NCBI GenBank assembly: GCA_035487355.1
Contig: DATHMF010000021.1
Coordinates: 1 to 48,165 of the forward strand
DNA length: 48,165 nt
Reading direction: 5' to 3'
Source: Terriglobales bacterium
Lineage (GTDB): Bacteria > Acidobacteriota > Terriglobia > Terriglobales > Acidobacteriaceae
Position numbers and translations under genes: made by a program. A model generated the notes under the pieces. That model had not been told where the DNA came from, did not search any database, and saw only the letters and a list, made by a program, of their open reading frames with translations. Positions 8,924-16,846 of the stretch are shown piece by piece (the first letter of the stretch is position 1; each line of letters begins with the position of its first letter).

Positions 8924-9529
8924 ATTAAGAGCAAAGTTGACGCCGTCAACCCGCCAACTCTGCTGCGCGTAACGCAATATCGTGATTCCGCCATAATCAA
9001 CTTCAATCTTGTGCATCGCCTTTTCACTCATGCTAAGTATGCTGACCAGCGCCGCCCGGATAAACCCCGCATGAGTGACAACGCTCACGCAGCCATGTTC
9101 AGATTCTTTCAAGACCGCTTGAAGTTCAGCCTCAACCTGTGAACGATATTGCTGGAAAGACTCACCGCCCGGAGCAGGCTGCAGAGGATAATCGCCGAGC
9201 CATAAAGATGCGGCTGCCGGGTCCCTGGCTTCAATCTCAGTCCAGGAAAGGCCCTCCCACTCCCCGAAACTGATTTCGCGTAAACCCTCACGCACCCGAA
9301 GCGCGAGAGATTTCCGGGCGGCAATCGCTGCCGCGGTGTCATAAGCACGTTTTAAGTCACTGGTATAGACCTTGCTGATGGGCCAGCGCTCAAGACAATT
9401 GGCGATATCGCAAAGCTGCTTCTTGCCAATGTCACTCAAAGCAGTGTCAGTGTGCCCACAGAAACGTCCCGCCATCATCGAATGCGCATGACGAACCAGC
9501 AAGAGTGTAGTTTCTGAAGGCACTGCCAT
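8918..9529 (-). CDS. cobC: Alpha-ribazole phosphatase (histidine phosphatase family)
   Basis: This 203-residue cytoplasmic protein is a histidine phosphatase with the phosphohistidine motif LVRHAHSMM, the FGEWEGLSW segment and the second histidine in VVTHAGFIRAAL. CobC removes the phosphate from alpha-ribazole phosphate (or adenosylcobalamin 5'-phosphate) in nucleotide-loop assembly. The role is assigned because it is the last gene of the btuB-btuC-btuD-cobT-cobS row. I placed the start at the ATG at 9529, just before the conserved LLLVRH strand. The reading frame stays open for 41 more codons upstream, but those run through the dispersed repeat at 9535-9564 and into cobS. The C-terminus ends exactly at another repeat. 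The general family is certain; the specific substrate rests on context. Confidence 0.85.
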   Translation of the reverse strand: MAVPSETTLLLVRHAHSMMAGRFCGHTDTALSDIGKKQLCDIANCLERWPISKVYTSDLKRAYDTAAAIAARKSLALRVREGLREISFGEWEGLSWTEIEARDPAAASLWLGDYPLQPAPGGESFQQYRSQVEAELQAVLKESEHGCVSVVTHAGFIRAALVSILSMSEKAMHKIEVDYGGITILRYAQQSWRVDGVNFALNS

Positions 9530-9534
9530 CACCC

Positions 9535-9564
9535 ATTTTTTCTCTGTGTTTCCGTGGTGAATAG
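9535..9564. repeat. Dispersed CCACGGAAACACAGAG-type repeat between cobS and cobC
   Basis: The minus-strand sequence CACCACGGAAACACAGAGAA belongs to the same family as the copies at 24527-24552, 24684-24706 and 25671-25698. It fills nearly the whole 37-base gap between the cobS stop and the cobC start, a rare place for a repeat inside an operon. Confidence 0.75.
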
Positions 9565-9566
9565 AT

Positions 9567-10313
9567 CTACGTCCCCAGCACACCACAAAAATAAACCGCA
9601 ATCTCCGTGAGCTGGTTCGTAGCACCAAGACAATCTCCGGTAACCCCGCCAATCTGGCTCTTATAATAAAGACCGCTGGCGAGTGTCACCGCTGTTGCCG
9701 TAGCAACAGGAACCCAACTTGCATTGCGAAGCGCCCAATAGCACACCGCCATCGTGAACAGGGTGCCCAAAACCAGTGTCGCCACGGAAATTTGCTTTGC
9801 CACATGGGCGCCTTGTCCTTCCTGCTCTCGCGCTGGCTGCAAAAAGAAGCTCAAAGGAAGTGTGCTCCAGCGGCAAAGAACATGCGCTGCGATGATATAG
9901 AGCGAAAACTTGTTCGGCGATAACTTGCTCAACAAAACATAGCGGGCGAGCAATGACAAGACCAGTGCAATCGCTCCGTAACTCCCGATCCTGCTGTCGT
10001 GCATGACGGTCAGGATTTGGTCTTTGTTCCAGCCGCTGCCAAAGCCATCCGCCGCATCAGCCAGACCATCTTCGTGAAAACCGCCTGTAATCACGACGAA
10101 GTACGTCAGCACCACAATTGCTATGACGTTCCGGTCTAAATGATTGCTCAGTATTTTGTTCAGACCAACCGCACCCGCCGCTACCAGCAACCCCACAAGA
10201 GGAAAGAATTTGGCGGCGCGTGCCAACGAGTCAGGAGTGTAGGGCACCGTTGGAGCCGGAAGCCGCGTCAGAAATCGTAACGCCAGAAGCAAGTCTCTCA
10301 AGATACCCATCAT
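9567..10313 (-). CDS. cobS: Adenosylcobinamide-GDP ribazoletransferase (cobalamin synthase)
   Basis: This 248-residue integral membrane protein shows the CobS signature GGFHEDGLADAADG followed by MHDSRIGSYG, with several hydrophobic spans. CobS joins alpha-ribazole (or its phosphate) to adenosylcobinamide-GDP to give adenosylcobalamin (phosphate) at the inner membrane. The first ATG overlaps the TGA of cobT (ATGATG), so translation is probably coupled; either of the two adjacent ATG codons could start it. Downstream lies cobC after a 37-base gap. Length is normal for the family. Confidence 0.95.
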   Translation of the reverse strand: MMGILRDLLLALRFLTRLPAPTVPYTPDSLARAAKFFPLVGLLVAAGAVGLNKILSNHLDRNVIAIVVLTYFVVITGGFHEDGLADAADGFGSGWNKDQILTVMHDSRIGSYGAIALVLSLLARYVLLSKLSPNKFSLYIIAAHVLCRWSTLPLSFFLQPAREQEGQGAHVAKQISVATLVLGTLFTMAVCYWALRNASWVPVATATAVTLASGLYYKSQIGGVTGDCLGATNQLTEIAVYFCGVLGT

Positions 10314-11404
10314 GCTTTCACTGTGCTCACATGCGCCGAACTGAACGTCGCCATCTGGTTGTAAATCTTCACTGCAGCTTCGACGACGCCAAAAGCGAGC
10401 ACTGCTCCGGTTCCTTCTCCCAGCCGCATGTTCAACTGCAATATCGGTTGCAGGTCAAGATGTTCGAGCAGGATGCGATGTCCCGGCTCCTGTGATTGGT
10501 GGCCGGCCACCAGGCATTCGCGCAACTTGGGTTGTAGGGCACAGGCAACGGCTGCGGCAGAAGTGGCTATGAATCCATCAATGACCGTGACAATGCGATG
10601 ACGTGCACAGCTTAAGAGCATGCCGGTGATCGCGGCAATCTCGAATCCACCCACACAGCGCAAAATATTGAGCGGATCAGAAGCCTTCAACCCATGCTTT
10701 GCCAGAACAGCCTCAATGACGGCCCGCTTTTGCTCCAGCGCTGTGCCTGTTACGCCGGTTCCCGCGCCGGTCACAAGTGAAGCAGACACTCCAGTCAAAG
10801 CGGCTGTGATCGCGCTGGCCGCGGTGGTATTGCCGATTCCCATCTCACCCACTGCCACTAGCTCTGTGCCCTGGCGGTTGGCTTCATCTGCGAGTTCAAT
10901 CCCCACATGGATCGCCTGCAGCATCTCCGCTTCTTCCATGGCAGCGCCTCGCAGCATGTTGCGCGTTCCCCGGCCAATCTTCCTGTGTAACATTCCATGC
11001 ACTGAAGAAAAGTCCGCATCCACGCCGACATCTACGATTACAACTTCGGCCCCCACATGTTGAGCAATAACATTGATGGCCGCGCCTCCGTTCAGAAAAT
11101 TCAATACCATCTGGCAGGTTACTTCCCTTGGATACGCGCTCACGCCCTCCTCGGTGATTCCGTGGTCAGCAGCGAACACATAAACGGCCTTTCGTTCCAC
11201 ATGCGGCTGCGCCGTCTGTTGAATCGCAACGATCTTTGCGGCGATTTCTTCAAGTCGTCCCAGGCTGCCGATCGGCTTCGTCAGGCAGTCGAGGTGAGAG
11301 CGTGCGTGGGCCAGCCAACCGGAATCTGGCAGCGAGATGGCTTCAACGGTCTCCTGTAGCAGGCGATGATCTGCAGGCGCTATTTTTTCAGTGTGCGCGT
11401 TCAA
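10310..11404 (-). CDS. cobT: Nicotinate-nucleotide--dimethylbenzimidazole phosphoribosyltransferase
   Basis: This 364-residue cytoplasmic enzyme activates the lower-ligand base dimethylbenzimidazole with nicotinate mononucleotide to give alpha-ribazole phosphate. Recognisable features are the LDCLTKPIGSLGRLEEIA start of the fold, the VFAADHGITEEGVSAYP segment, the glycine-rich GEMGIGNTTAASAI motif and the C-terminal LGEGTGAVLA motif that carries the catalytic glutamate. Length is normal. Its start overlaps the end of the ATPase gene upstream by 17 bases and its stop overlaps cobS, so it sits inside the riboswitch-led operon. Its substrate would be supplied by BluB, encoded at 20300-20938. Confidence 0.96.
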   Translation of the reverse strand: MNAHTEKIAPADHRLLQETVEAISLPDSGWLAHARSHLDCLTKPIGSLGRLEEIAAKIVAIQQTAQPHVERKAVYVFAADHGITEEGVSAYPREVTCQMVLNFLNGGAAINVIAQHVGAEVVIVDVGVDADFSSVHGMLHRKIGRGTRNMLRGAAMEEAEMLQAIHVGIELADEANRQGTELVAVGEMGIGNTTAASAITAALTGVSASLVTGAGTGVTGTALEQKRAVIEAVLAKHGLKASDPLNILRCVGGFEIAAITGMLLSCARHRIVTVIDGFIATSAAAVACALQPKLRECLVAGHQSQEPGHRILLEHLDLQPILQLNMRLGEGTGAVLAFGVVEAAVKIYNQMATFSSAHVSTVKA

Positions 11405-12182
11405 TGTGTTCCACCTCCGAAGAGAAGTAGTCAGCCTGTCGCAGGATCGGTAGCGCCGCGTGGCTATTTAGACCGAAAGCCTGCGCCAGCAGCTCAGGAC
11501 GAAGCATGGTTGAAGCTGTGCCTTGTACAACCCTCTGCTCATGCACCAGGGCAACTTTCGGAAATGCCTGCTGGACCGCATGCAAATCATGGATTGCCGC
11601 CACAATCGTCACGCCTTCCCGATTGAGTTTCAGAAGCAACTCGAGGATTTCAGCCTGCCGCCCAATATCGAGATGCTGCGTGGGCTCATCGAGCAGGAGC
11701 AGCTTTGGTTGTTGTGCCAGTGCAATTGCAATCTTGACGCGCTGTTGCTCGCCGCCGCTGAGTTGATTGAAGATCCGTTTGCGCAGGTGTGTAATCTGCG
11801 TCCGTGACACGGCCTCATGGATCGCCGCATAATCTTCTGTACGCAAATTGTGCAGTGCGCGTAAGTAGGGCGTGCGCCCCTGTGAGACTAATTGTTCTAC
11901 TGTGAACTCAAAAGGTACGAACAACTGTTGTGGAACAAAGGCAACGAACTGGGCAATGTTGCGCTTACGCATTTTCTTCAATGCGCATTCATCCAGAAAA
12001 ACCATACCCTGTTGCGGATCCAGAAGTCCGGCAGCCATGCGCAACAATGTGGTTTTGCCTGATCCATTGCGTCCTATGATGGCCACCCGTTCGCCCTCTT
12101 TCACGCCCAAAGAAGCCTCGTGCAAGATGGACTGCGGTCCGTAAGAAAAAGTGATATCGCGTAATTCGAGCAGTGTCCTCAT
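11388..12182 (-). CDS. btuD: ABC transporter ATPase for corrinoid uptake
   Basis: This 264-residue ATPase of the iron-siderophore/B12 class powers import through the inner-membrane permease. It shows Walker A (GRNGSGKTT, about residues 37-45), the Q-loop region (AFVPQQ), the signature LSGGEQQRV, Walker B LLLLDEPTQHLD and the switch histidine in AAIHDLH. The start codon overlaps the permease stop by four bases (ATGA). Position between a BtuC-type permease and cobT, downstream of a btuB-like receptor and a cobalamin riboswitch, makes a corrinoid substrate much more likely than iron. Confidence 0.92.
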   Translation of the reverse strand: MRTLLELRDITFSYGPQSILHEASLGVKEGERVAIIGRNGSGKTTLLRMAAGLLDPQQGMVFLDECALKKMRKRNIAQFVAFVPQQLFVPFEFTVEQLVSQGRTPYLRALHNLRTEDYAAIHEAVSRTQITHLRKRIFNQLSGGEQQRVKIAIALAQQPKLLLLDEPTQHLDIGRQAEILELLLKLNREGVTIVAAIHDLHAVQQAFPKVALVHEQRVVQGTASTMLRPELLAQAFGLNSHAALPILRQADYFSSEVEHIERAH

Positions 12183-13273
12183 AGGGCATACTCCCGCTTG
12201 TTGCGGCGGAGCAGGAAAAGAAAGACCGGCCCGCCAACAAATGCCGTCAATATTCCGACTGGAAGCTCAGAGGGCGAAAGCACAGTGCGCGCCAGCGTGT
12301 CCGCCAGGATCAGAAAGATCGCGCCTGCAAGCCCAGCAATCGGCAGCAGCCGGACATGGTCGGGCCCGATGAGCAGGCGTACCAAATGGGGAATGACAAG
12401 ACCGACAAATCCAATCAGCCCTCCAATCGCCACGGCGGCCGCAGTCAAAAGAGAACCAACAACAATGATCGAAGCTCTGAGCAACTCGACCCTGATGCCG
12501 AGCTGTTGCGCGTAGTCGTCGCCCAGGCAAAGTGCATTGAGTGAGCGGGTCAGGAGCAAAGACAAAAGAGCTCCGATGCCTACCATCACTGCCACGAGTG
12601 CTATTTGTGGCCACTCGGTGTTGGAAACCGCTCCGTGAAGCCAGGTCGTCAGCAGGCGGATGGCAACGTCGGACTCAGGATGAAGTAAAACTACGAACGT
12701 GGTGGAGTATGACAGCATTGTGCTCAAAGCAAGACCAGACAGGAGCAAAGTAACAATCGGAGTGCGTCCACCAACGCGTGCCAGCCAATACACAACCACC
12801 ATGGTCAACAATGAGAAGCAAAACGCCAGGGAAGCAGTCGCTCCAAAGCCCAGGAGCGAGACATGCGGCATCAGCACAACTCCGATGGTTGCGCCCAAAG
12901 CAGCTCCACCCTGAGTGCCGATGACGTAAGGGTCTGCCATCGGGTTGCGAAACAGTCCTTGGAACAACACACCGGCAATGGAAAGAGCGCAGCCGACCAG
13001 CGCCGCAGCCAAAACGCGTGGAAGTCGAATTTGGAAAACGATGGTCTTTTCTGTCTGCAAGGTTTCTGCATGGCGGTTGAGAAACACAGACGCCACCGTA
13101 GCTGGTTTCATGCTTACTGCGCCAACGCAAGTCGCTAGAAATATTTCGACGACCAGCAGTAAGCAGAGCCCAATCACGATTGCCAAGAGGCTGCCGGTTC
13201 TGCTTTGGGGATTTACAGCGGCAGCCTCGCGCTCGTGCGTTTCCTGGACTTCGAGTTGTGATTCTCGCGACAT
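12179..13273 (-). CDS. btuC: ABC transporter permease for corrinoid uptake (FecCD/BtuC family)
   Basis: This 364-residue inner-membrane permease has around nine or ten hydrophobic segments and the FecCD family marks RLPRVLAAALVGCALSIAG near the start, NPMADPYVIGTQGGAALGA, and GLIGFVGLVIPHLVRLLIG near the end. An N-terminal stretch of about 30 mostly polar residues precedes the first span. It would form the channel with the ATPase at 11388-12182 and receive substrate from the binding protein at 15977-16846, which is encoded in the other riboswitch operon. It starts only 7 bases after the receptor gene stop. Confidence 0.93.
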   Translation of the reverse strand: MSRESQLEVQETHEREAAAVNPQSRTGSLLAIVIGLCLLLVVEIFLATCVGAVSMKPATVASVFLNRHAETLQTEKTIVFQIRLPRVLAAALVGCALSIAGVLFQGLFRNPMADPYVIGTQGGAALGATIGVVLMPHVSLLGFGATASLAFCFSLLTMVVVYWLARVGGRTPIVTLLLSGLALSTMLSYSTTFVVLLHPESDVAIRLLTTWLHGAVSNTEWPQIALVAVMVGIGALLSLLLTRSLNALCLGDDYAQQLGIRVELLRASIIVVGSLLTAAAVAIGGLIGFVGLVIPHLVRLLIGPDHVRLLPIAGLAGAIFLILADTLARTVLSPSELPVGILTAFVGGPVFLFLLRRNKREYAL

Positions 13274-13280
13274 TATTTAT

Positions 13281-15755
13281 TTACTTAATTCTCCACGACT
13301 CGCCTCCAAGCGTAAGGCGAATGCCTGTGCGGAAGGCAAGAGGCGAAGACGGAAAACCAAACGCGGCATCGTAATGCTGATTTGCCAGATTTTCGACGCT
13401 TGCGTAGAAGCTTAAAAACTGGCTGACCCTGTAACTCCCGTTAAAATCAATTTTCTGATACGAGTCGGCAAGGTTTCGATTGGGCAACAACATAGTGTTA
13501 CCGAAGAAGCCGTCACTGAGAAACGTGCTGTCATCGCGGCGGCTGGCAAGGTATCCACCTAATCCCACGGTAAATTTTCGTCTGTCGTATGAGATCAAGA
13601 AGCTCCCGGAATGGGGCGCACGCCGGAATGGCCGGCTGCCAACCAAGGGTGAGAATGCTCCGATTGGAATCATTCCTGGAAGTGTCGAATTCGTGACAGG
13701 TCCCAACGCACTGCTCGAAAACGAGCGCTGCACAACCGGATCAAGATAAGTGTAGCTCCCACGCGCACGCAGACCGTGTCCTAAATCAAACTCGATCTCG
13801 CTCTCTACGCCCTGGGCGCGAAAATCGGCTGAGTTGACGGTCGCTCCGAAAAGTGTTGCCTGTGCTATGTCGAGAGGAACTCCCAATGAGGGCAAGGCAT
13901 TCTTGTCTACGAATTCCATCTGATCGGTGAACTGGTTATGAAAGAAGGTAATGCCAATTTTCGCTCGGGCATTCCATATCGTCTGCTCAATTCCCACGTC
14001 ATAGCTGCGCGAACGTTCCGGCCCGATGGGCCGTACGTGGAATTGGGATATCAACTGTTGTCCGTTGCTGAGTCCTGAGAGCAGGTTAAACAGGGAAGTG
14101 CTTTCTGAAAAGATATCCGGTTCTTTGATCCCTTTGCCGAAGTTGAATCTCAACTTTGTGCCATTGAATACCCCACTAGAATTCGGACGAAAGACGTAAT
14201 ACGCAAGCGATAGCCGTGGGGTGACGTGCACTCCAAAAATCTGGTCGTTCTCTACCCCGAGTCCAACCGTAACGTAGAGCCGCGTCCAGAGATTGCCTTG
14301 TGCCTGCACGGTATAGCTGAAGTTGTCGCGGTTGGTCGGCGTATGGCTTCCCGAAAAGTTTGTAAACCCGCGTTCATTCTCATAACGGAACCCGACCAAG
14401 GCTGTCAGATGTGGATTGAAAACATAGTCAGATTGAGCTGAAACAAAATCGCGGTTCGTGAGCGTGTCGGACCGCATGGGATATGCGCCGCCGGAATCAA
14501 GAATCGCCTGCCCGCTGGTGCTGAAGCCATTTGCACCGCGAATCGTAATGGGCATTCCCAGGTAATTGAGGCCAAATCCAAGTGGATCGTCGGGCAACGG
14601 ATCAAAGGGGATACCGGTCGGAGAGAGATTTTCAAACTGCGAGCGCAGTCTCGTAGCTCCGTAACGGACCTGATTGAGCCAATGCGACGTAGTTTGGTTC
14701 TGTAGCGATGCTCCTATGTAGGTGTCCTGTTCTTTCTGAAAAGAGTCATCGGCGATGCCGAAGAAATCCAGGGCATTGGGAAGACTGGAAGCAGTTACCG
14801 TACGCCGCGCCGTGAGGCGCAGTTGTGTGGAAGAAGTTGGCGCCCAGCCGAAATTTCCTGCAAATGTACCGTTGTGGAACGCGCTGTGCGGCTCACTGTT
14901 GCGAGTGTCAAAGCGAGAAAAGTCTGAAAAATAATCGAACTGGCGATAGGCTCCGCCGAGTGATGCTTCATGGCGCATCGTAGAAAAATTCCCGCCATCG
15001 CCTGAGTAAATGAATTCCGGCAACGGAGTAGTGCCACGCCGCGTGGTCAGGTTGATGACTCCTGAAAGTGCGTCAGCGCCATAGAGTACGCTGTTAGGCC
15101 CTCGCAATACTTCGACTTGGCTGATGCCGGTGTCGGCAAGATTCGCGAATCCAAAACCTCCGCCAATGTCGTTGATCGGAATTCCATCCAGTAACACTTT
15201 GTTTGTGTTTTCGTTTCCTCCGCGCAAAAACAAGGTAGTTTGTCCGCCTCTTTGTCCCACTTGGATTACCTGAAGGCCAGGCACGAGCCGCAGCGGTTCG
15301 AGCACGTCAAGCTTGTTCTGGAATTGGTCCTGGTTGATCACAGAAACCGAAGCGCCTACTTGGGAATCCGGTATTTCCGTTCCCGTCGCCGAGACCACGA
15401 TTTCCTGGGTTGTGGTGCCGACCTTAAGCCTGAGGTTGATCTGGGTCGTCCCTCCGCCGAAATAAACATCAGGACTTGTTTCCGACGTAAATTGCGGGGC
15501 CCGTGCGCGGATATGGTAACGTCCAGAGCGCAAAGACGAAAACTGAAAATCTCCAAGCGTGTCAGTCGTAGTCGTGCCAGCTTGTTCCGTATCACGAAAC
15601 AGCTCGACTTGAGCGTTAGGGATAACCGCGCCCAAGGGATCACTGATTGTGCCTCTGATCGTGCCCAATTCCGTGGCTGCTCCAAAGTCAGGTAGAAGCA
15701 ACCAAATCAAAATTCCCAAAAAGAAAATGATACGGTTCAATATCCGGTGTTGCAT
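13281..15755 (-). CDS. btuB: TonB-dependent corrinoid receptor, BtuB-like, with carboxypeptidase-regulatory-like domain
   Basis: The 824-residue outer-membrane protein has a signal peptide (about 1-26), a carboxypeptidase-regulatory-like domain (about 30-115), a plug with VLRGPNSVLYGADALSGVIN (about 215-235) and a beta-barrel. AAAGGAG lies about 5 bases before the ATG. It is the first gene after a cobalamin riboswitch and heads the btuC-btuD-cobT-cobS-cobC row, which supports import of cobalamin or other corrinoids across the outer membrane. The extra N-terminal domain is absent from the E. coli protein, so this is BtuB by function and context more than by close similarity. The gene symbol is therefore tentative. 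Confidence 0.85.
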   Translation of the reverse strand: MQHRILNRIIFFLGILIWLLLPDFGAATELGTIRGTISDPLGAVIPNAQVELFRDTEQAGTTTTDTLGDFQFSSLRSGRYHIRARAPQFTSETSPDVYFGGGTTQINLRLKVGTTTQEIVVSATGTEIPDSQVGASVSVINQDQFQNKLDVLEPLRLVPGLQVIQVGQRGGQTTLFLRGGNENTNKVLLDGIPINDIGGGFGFANLADTGISQVEVLRGPNSVLYGADALSGVINLTTRRGTTPLPEFIYSGDGGNFSTMRHEASLGGAYRQFDYFSDFSRFDTRNSEPHSAFHNGTFAGNFGWAPTSSTQLRLTARRTVTASSLPNALDFFGIADDSFQKEQDTYIGASLQNQTTSHWLNQVRYGATRLRSQFENLSPTGIPFDPLPDDPLGFGLNYLGMPITIRGANGFSTSGQAILDSGGAYPMRSDTLTNRDFVSAQSDYVFNPHLTALVGFRYENERGFTNFSGSHTPTNRDNFSYTVQAQGNLWTRLYVTVGLGVENDQIFGVHVTPRLSLAYYVFRPNSSGVFNGTKLRFNFGKGIKEPDIFSESTSLFNLLSGLSNGQQLISQFHVRPIGPERSRSYDVGIEQTIWNARAKIGITFFHNQFTDQMEFVDKNALPSLGVPLDIAQATLFGATVNSADFRAQGVESEIEFDLGHGLRARGSYTYLDPVVQRSFSSSALGPVTNSTLPGMIPIGAFSPLVGSRPFRRAPHSGSFLISYDRRKFTVGLGGYLASRRDDSTFLSDGFFGNTMLLPNRNLADSYQKIDFNGSYRVSQFLSFYASVENLANQHYDAAFGFPSSPLAFRTGIRLTLGGESWRIK

Positions 15756-15787
15756 AAGTCTCCTTTTCCTCGAAAGAGAAGTCGTAT

Positions 15788-15950
15788 CGGCAACAGGACC
15801 GGTCTCCTGACTTGCGACTCAGCGCCAGCGCCTTCCCGCCTTCGACGGCAGTGGCTTTGCTGGTGATAGAAACGTCGCTCACAGTTGCGGGACAGTAGCG
15901 GAATCTCACCGCTTTCCCGAGCTTCCCATTACGATTCGGTTCGTACAGCG
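15788..15950 (-). promoter_or_regulatory. Cobalamin riboswitch controlling the btuB operon
   Basis: Read on the minus strand, the leader holds the conserved blocks of the adenosylcobalamin aptamer in order: GGGAAGC, GGTGAGATTCCGCTACTG, CCCGCAACTGTGA, GCCACTG, GGGAAGGCG and the B12-box-like AAGTCAGGAGACC. It starts shortly after the btuF stop and ends about 35 bases before btuB. It is expected to switch off the transport/assembly operon when the cofactor is plentiful. No clear terminator stem was identified between the aptamer and the AAAGGAG ribosome site, so translational control is likely. Confidence 0.95.
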
Positions 15951-15976
15951 TTGATGTACAGGCGGCATGCAAACAG

Positions 15977-16846
15977 CTAATGTGCCGCCAACGGGTGAAA
16001 CTGGTTTGCCAGGTCCTCCAGCGCATCGAATGCCACCGGACTTGGATGGATAATTCGGTCGTCGGTATAAAACACGTGGTTCGCTTTTACGGCTTCCAGG
16101 CTGTTCCAACCGGGCTTCTTTTTGAGATCGTCAATCACAAACTGCCCACGGACAAAAATCAAAAAATCCGGTTTTCTCGCTACCAATGCTTCAAGGCTGA
16201 TTTGCGGCCAATCTTGAGGCAAGTCATCGGTAACGGATTTTCCCCCAGCAGTTTCAATCAGTTCTGTGACAAAGGCATCCTTGCCGGCAGTCATGACTGG
16301 GTCGGGCCACACCACAAAGAAGACGCGTGGGCCAGCTCTACCTTTCACCCGATTGCGCACTGCTTGTTCGCGGCTATGCAGACGGGCGAGAAGATCGTCC
16401 GCATCTCGCTTGCGATTGAGCACATCTCCCAAATTGGCAACCGAAGTGTAGATGCCTGTAATTCCGTGAGGATTGACCATGAAGACAGGAATGCCGAGTT
16501 TTTCAAGTTGTTCTACCGTTTCCGCCCGGTTCATGTCCTGAATTGCGAGCACGAGGTCAGGATGAAGGGCCACGATCGTCTCAATTGAAGGATTGAGCGG
16601 CTCTCCGACTTTTGGTTTTTTAGTCGCGTCTTCTGGATACTTTGTGTAATTGCTCACTCCCACTATGTCTGCACCGGCGCCGATCGCATACACGGTGTCG
16701 GTAATGCTGGGCGCCAATGTGATGATGCGATGCGGAGTCTCGGGAACAACTACCTTGCGTCCCAATTCATCCTGCACCGTCCGCTGAGCCAGGCAGTGGC
16801 CCGTAAGGAGCAATAACAACACAACTGTCGATAGATACTTTTTCAT
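15977..16846 (-). CDS. btuF: Periplasmic corrinoid-binding protein of the ABC importer
   Basis: This 289-residue protein has a cleavable signal peptide (about 1-20, ending CLAQ) and the two-lobed fold of helical-backbone binding proteins (PHRIITLAPSITDTVYAIGAG in the first lobe, WPQISLEALVARKPDFLIFV in the second). It should carry corrinoid from the BtuB-like receptor to the permease. Its start overlaps the cobB stop by four bases, which places it as the last gene of the cobU-cobB-btuF operon. The second riboswitch begins right after it, so this importer's parts are split between two riboswitch operons. Confidence 0.92.
   Translation of the reverse strand: MKKYLSTVVLLLLLTGHCLAQRTVQDELGRKVVVPETPHRIITLAPSITDTVYAIGAGADIVGVSNYTKYPEDATKKPKVGEPLNPSIETIVALHPDLVLAIQDMNRAETVEQLEKLGIPVFMVNPHGITGIYTSVANLGDVLNRKRDADDLLARLHSREQAVRNRVKGRAGPRVFFVVWPDPVMTAGKDAFVTELIETAGGKSVTDDLPQDWPQISLEALVARKPDFLIFVRGQFVIDDLKKKPGWNSLEAVKANHVFYTDDRIIHPSPVAFDALEDLANQFHPLAAH

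Noticed and set aside
11388..13273. Reading the permease and ATPase as an iron-siderophore importer
   Set aside because: The families do not separate iron from B12, but the btuB-like receptor, cobalamin riboswitch and cobT-cobS-cobC in the same operon favour corrinoid.
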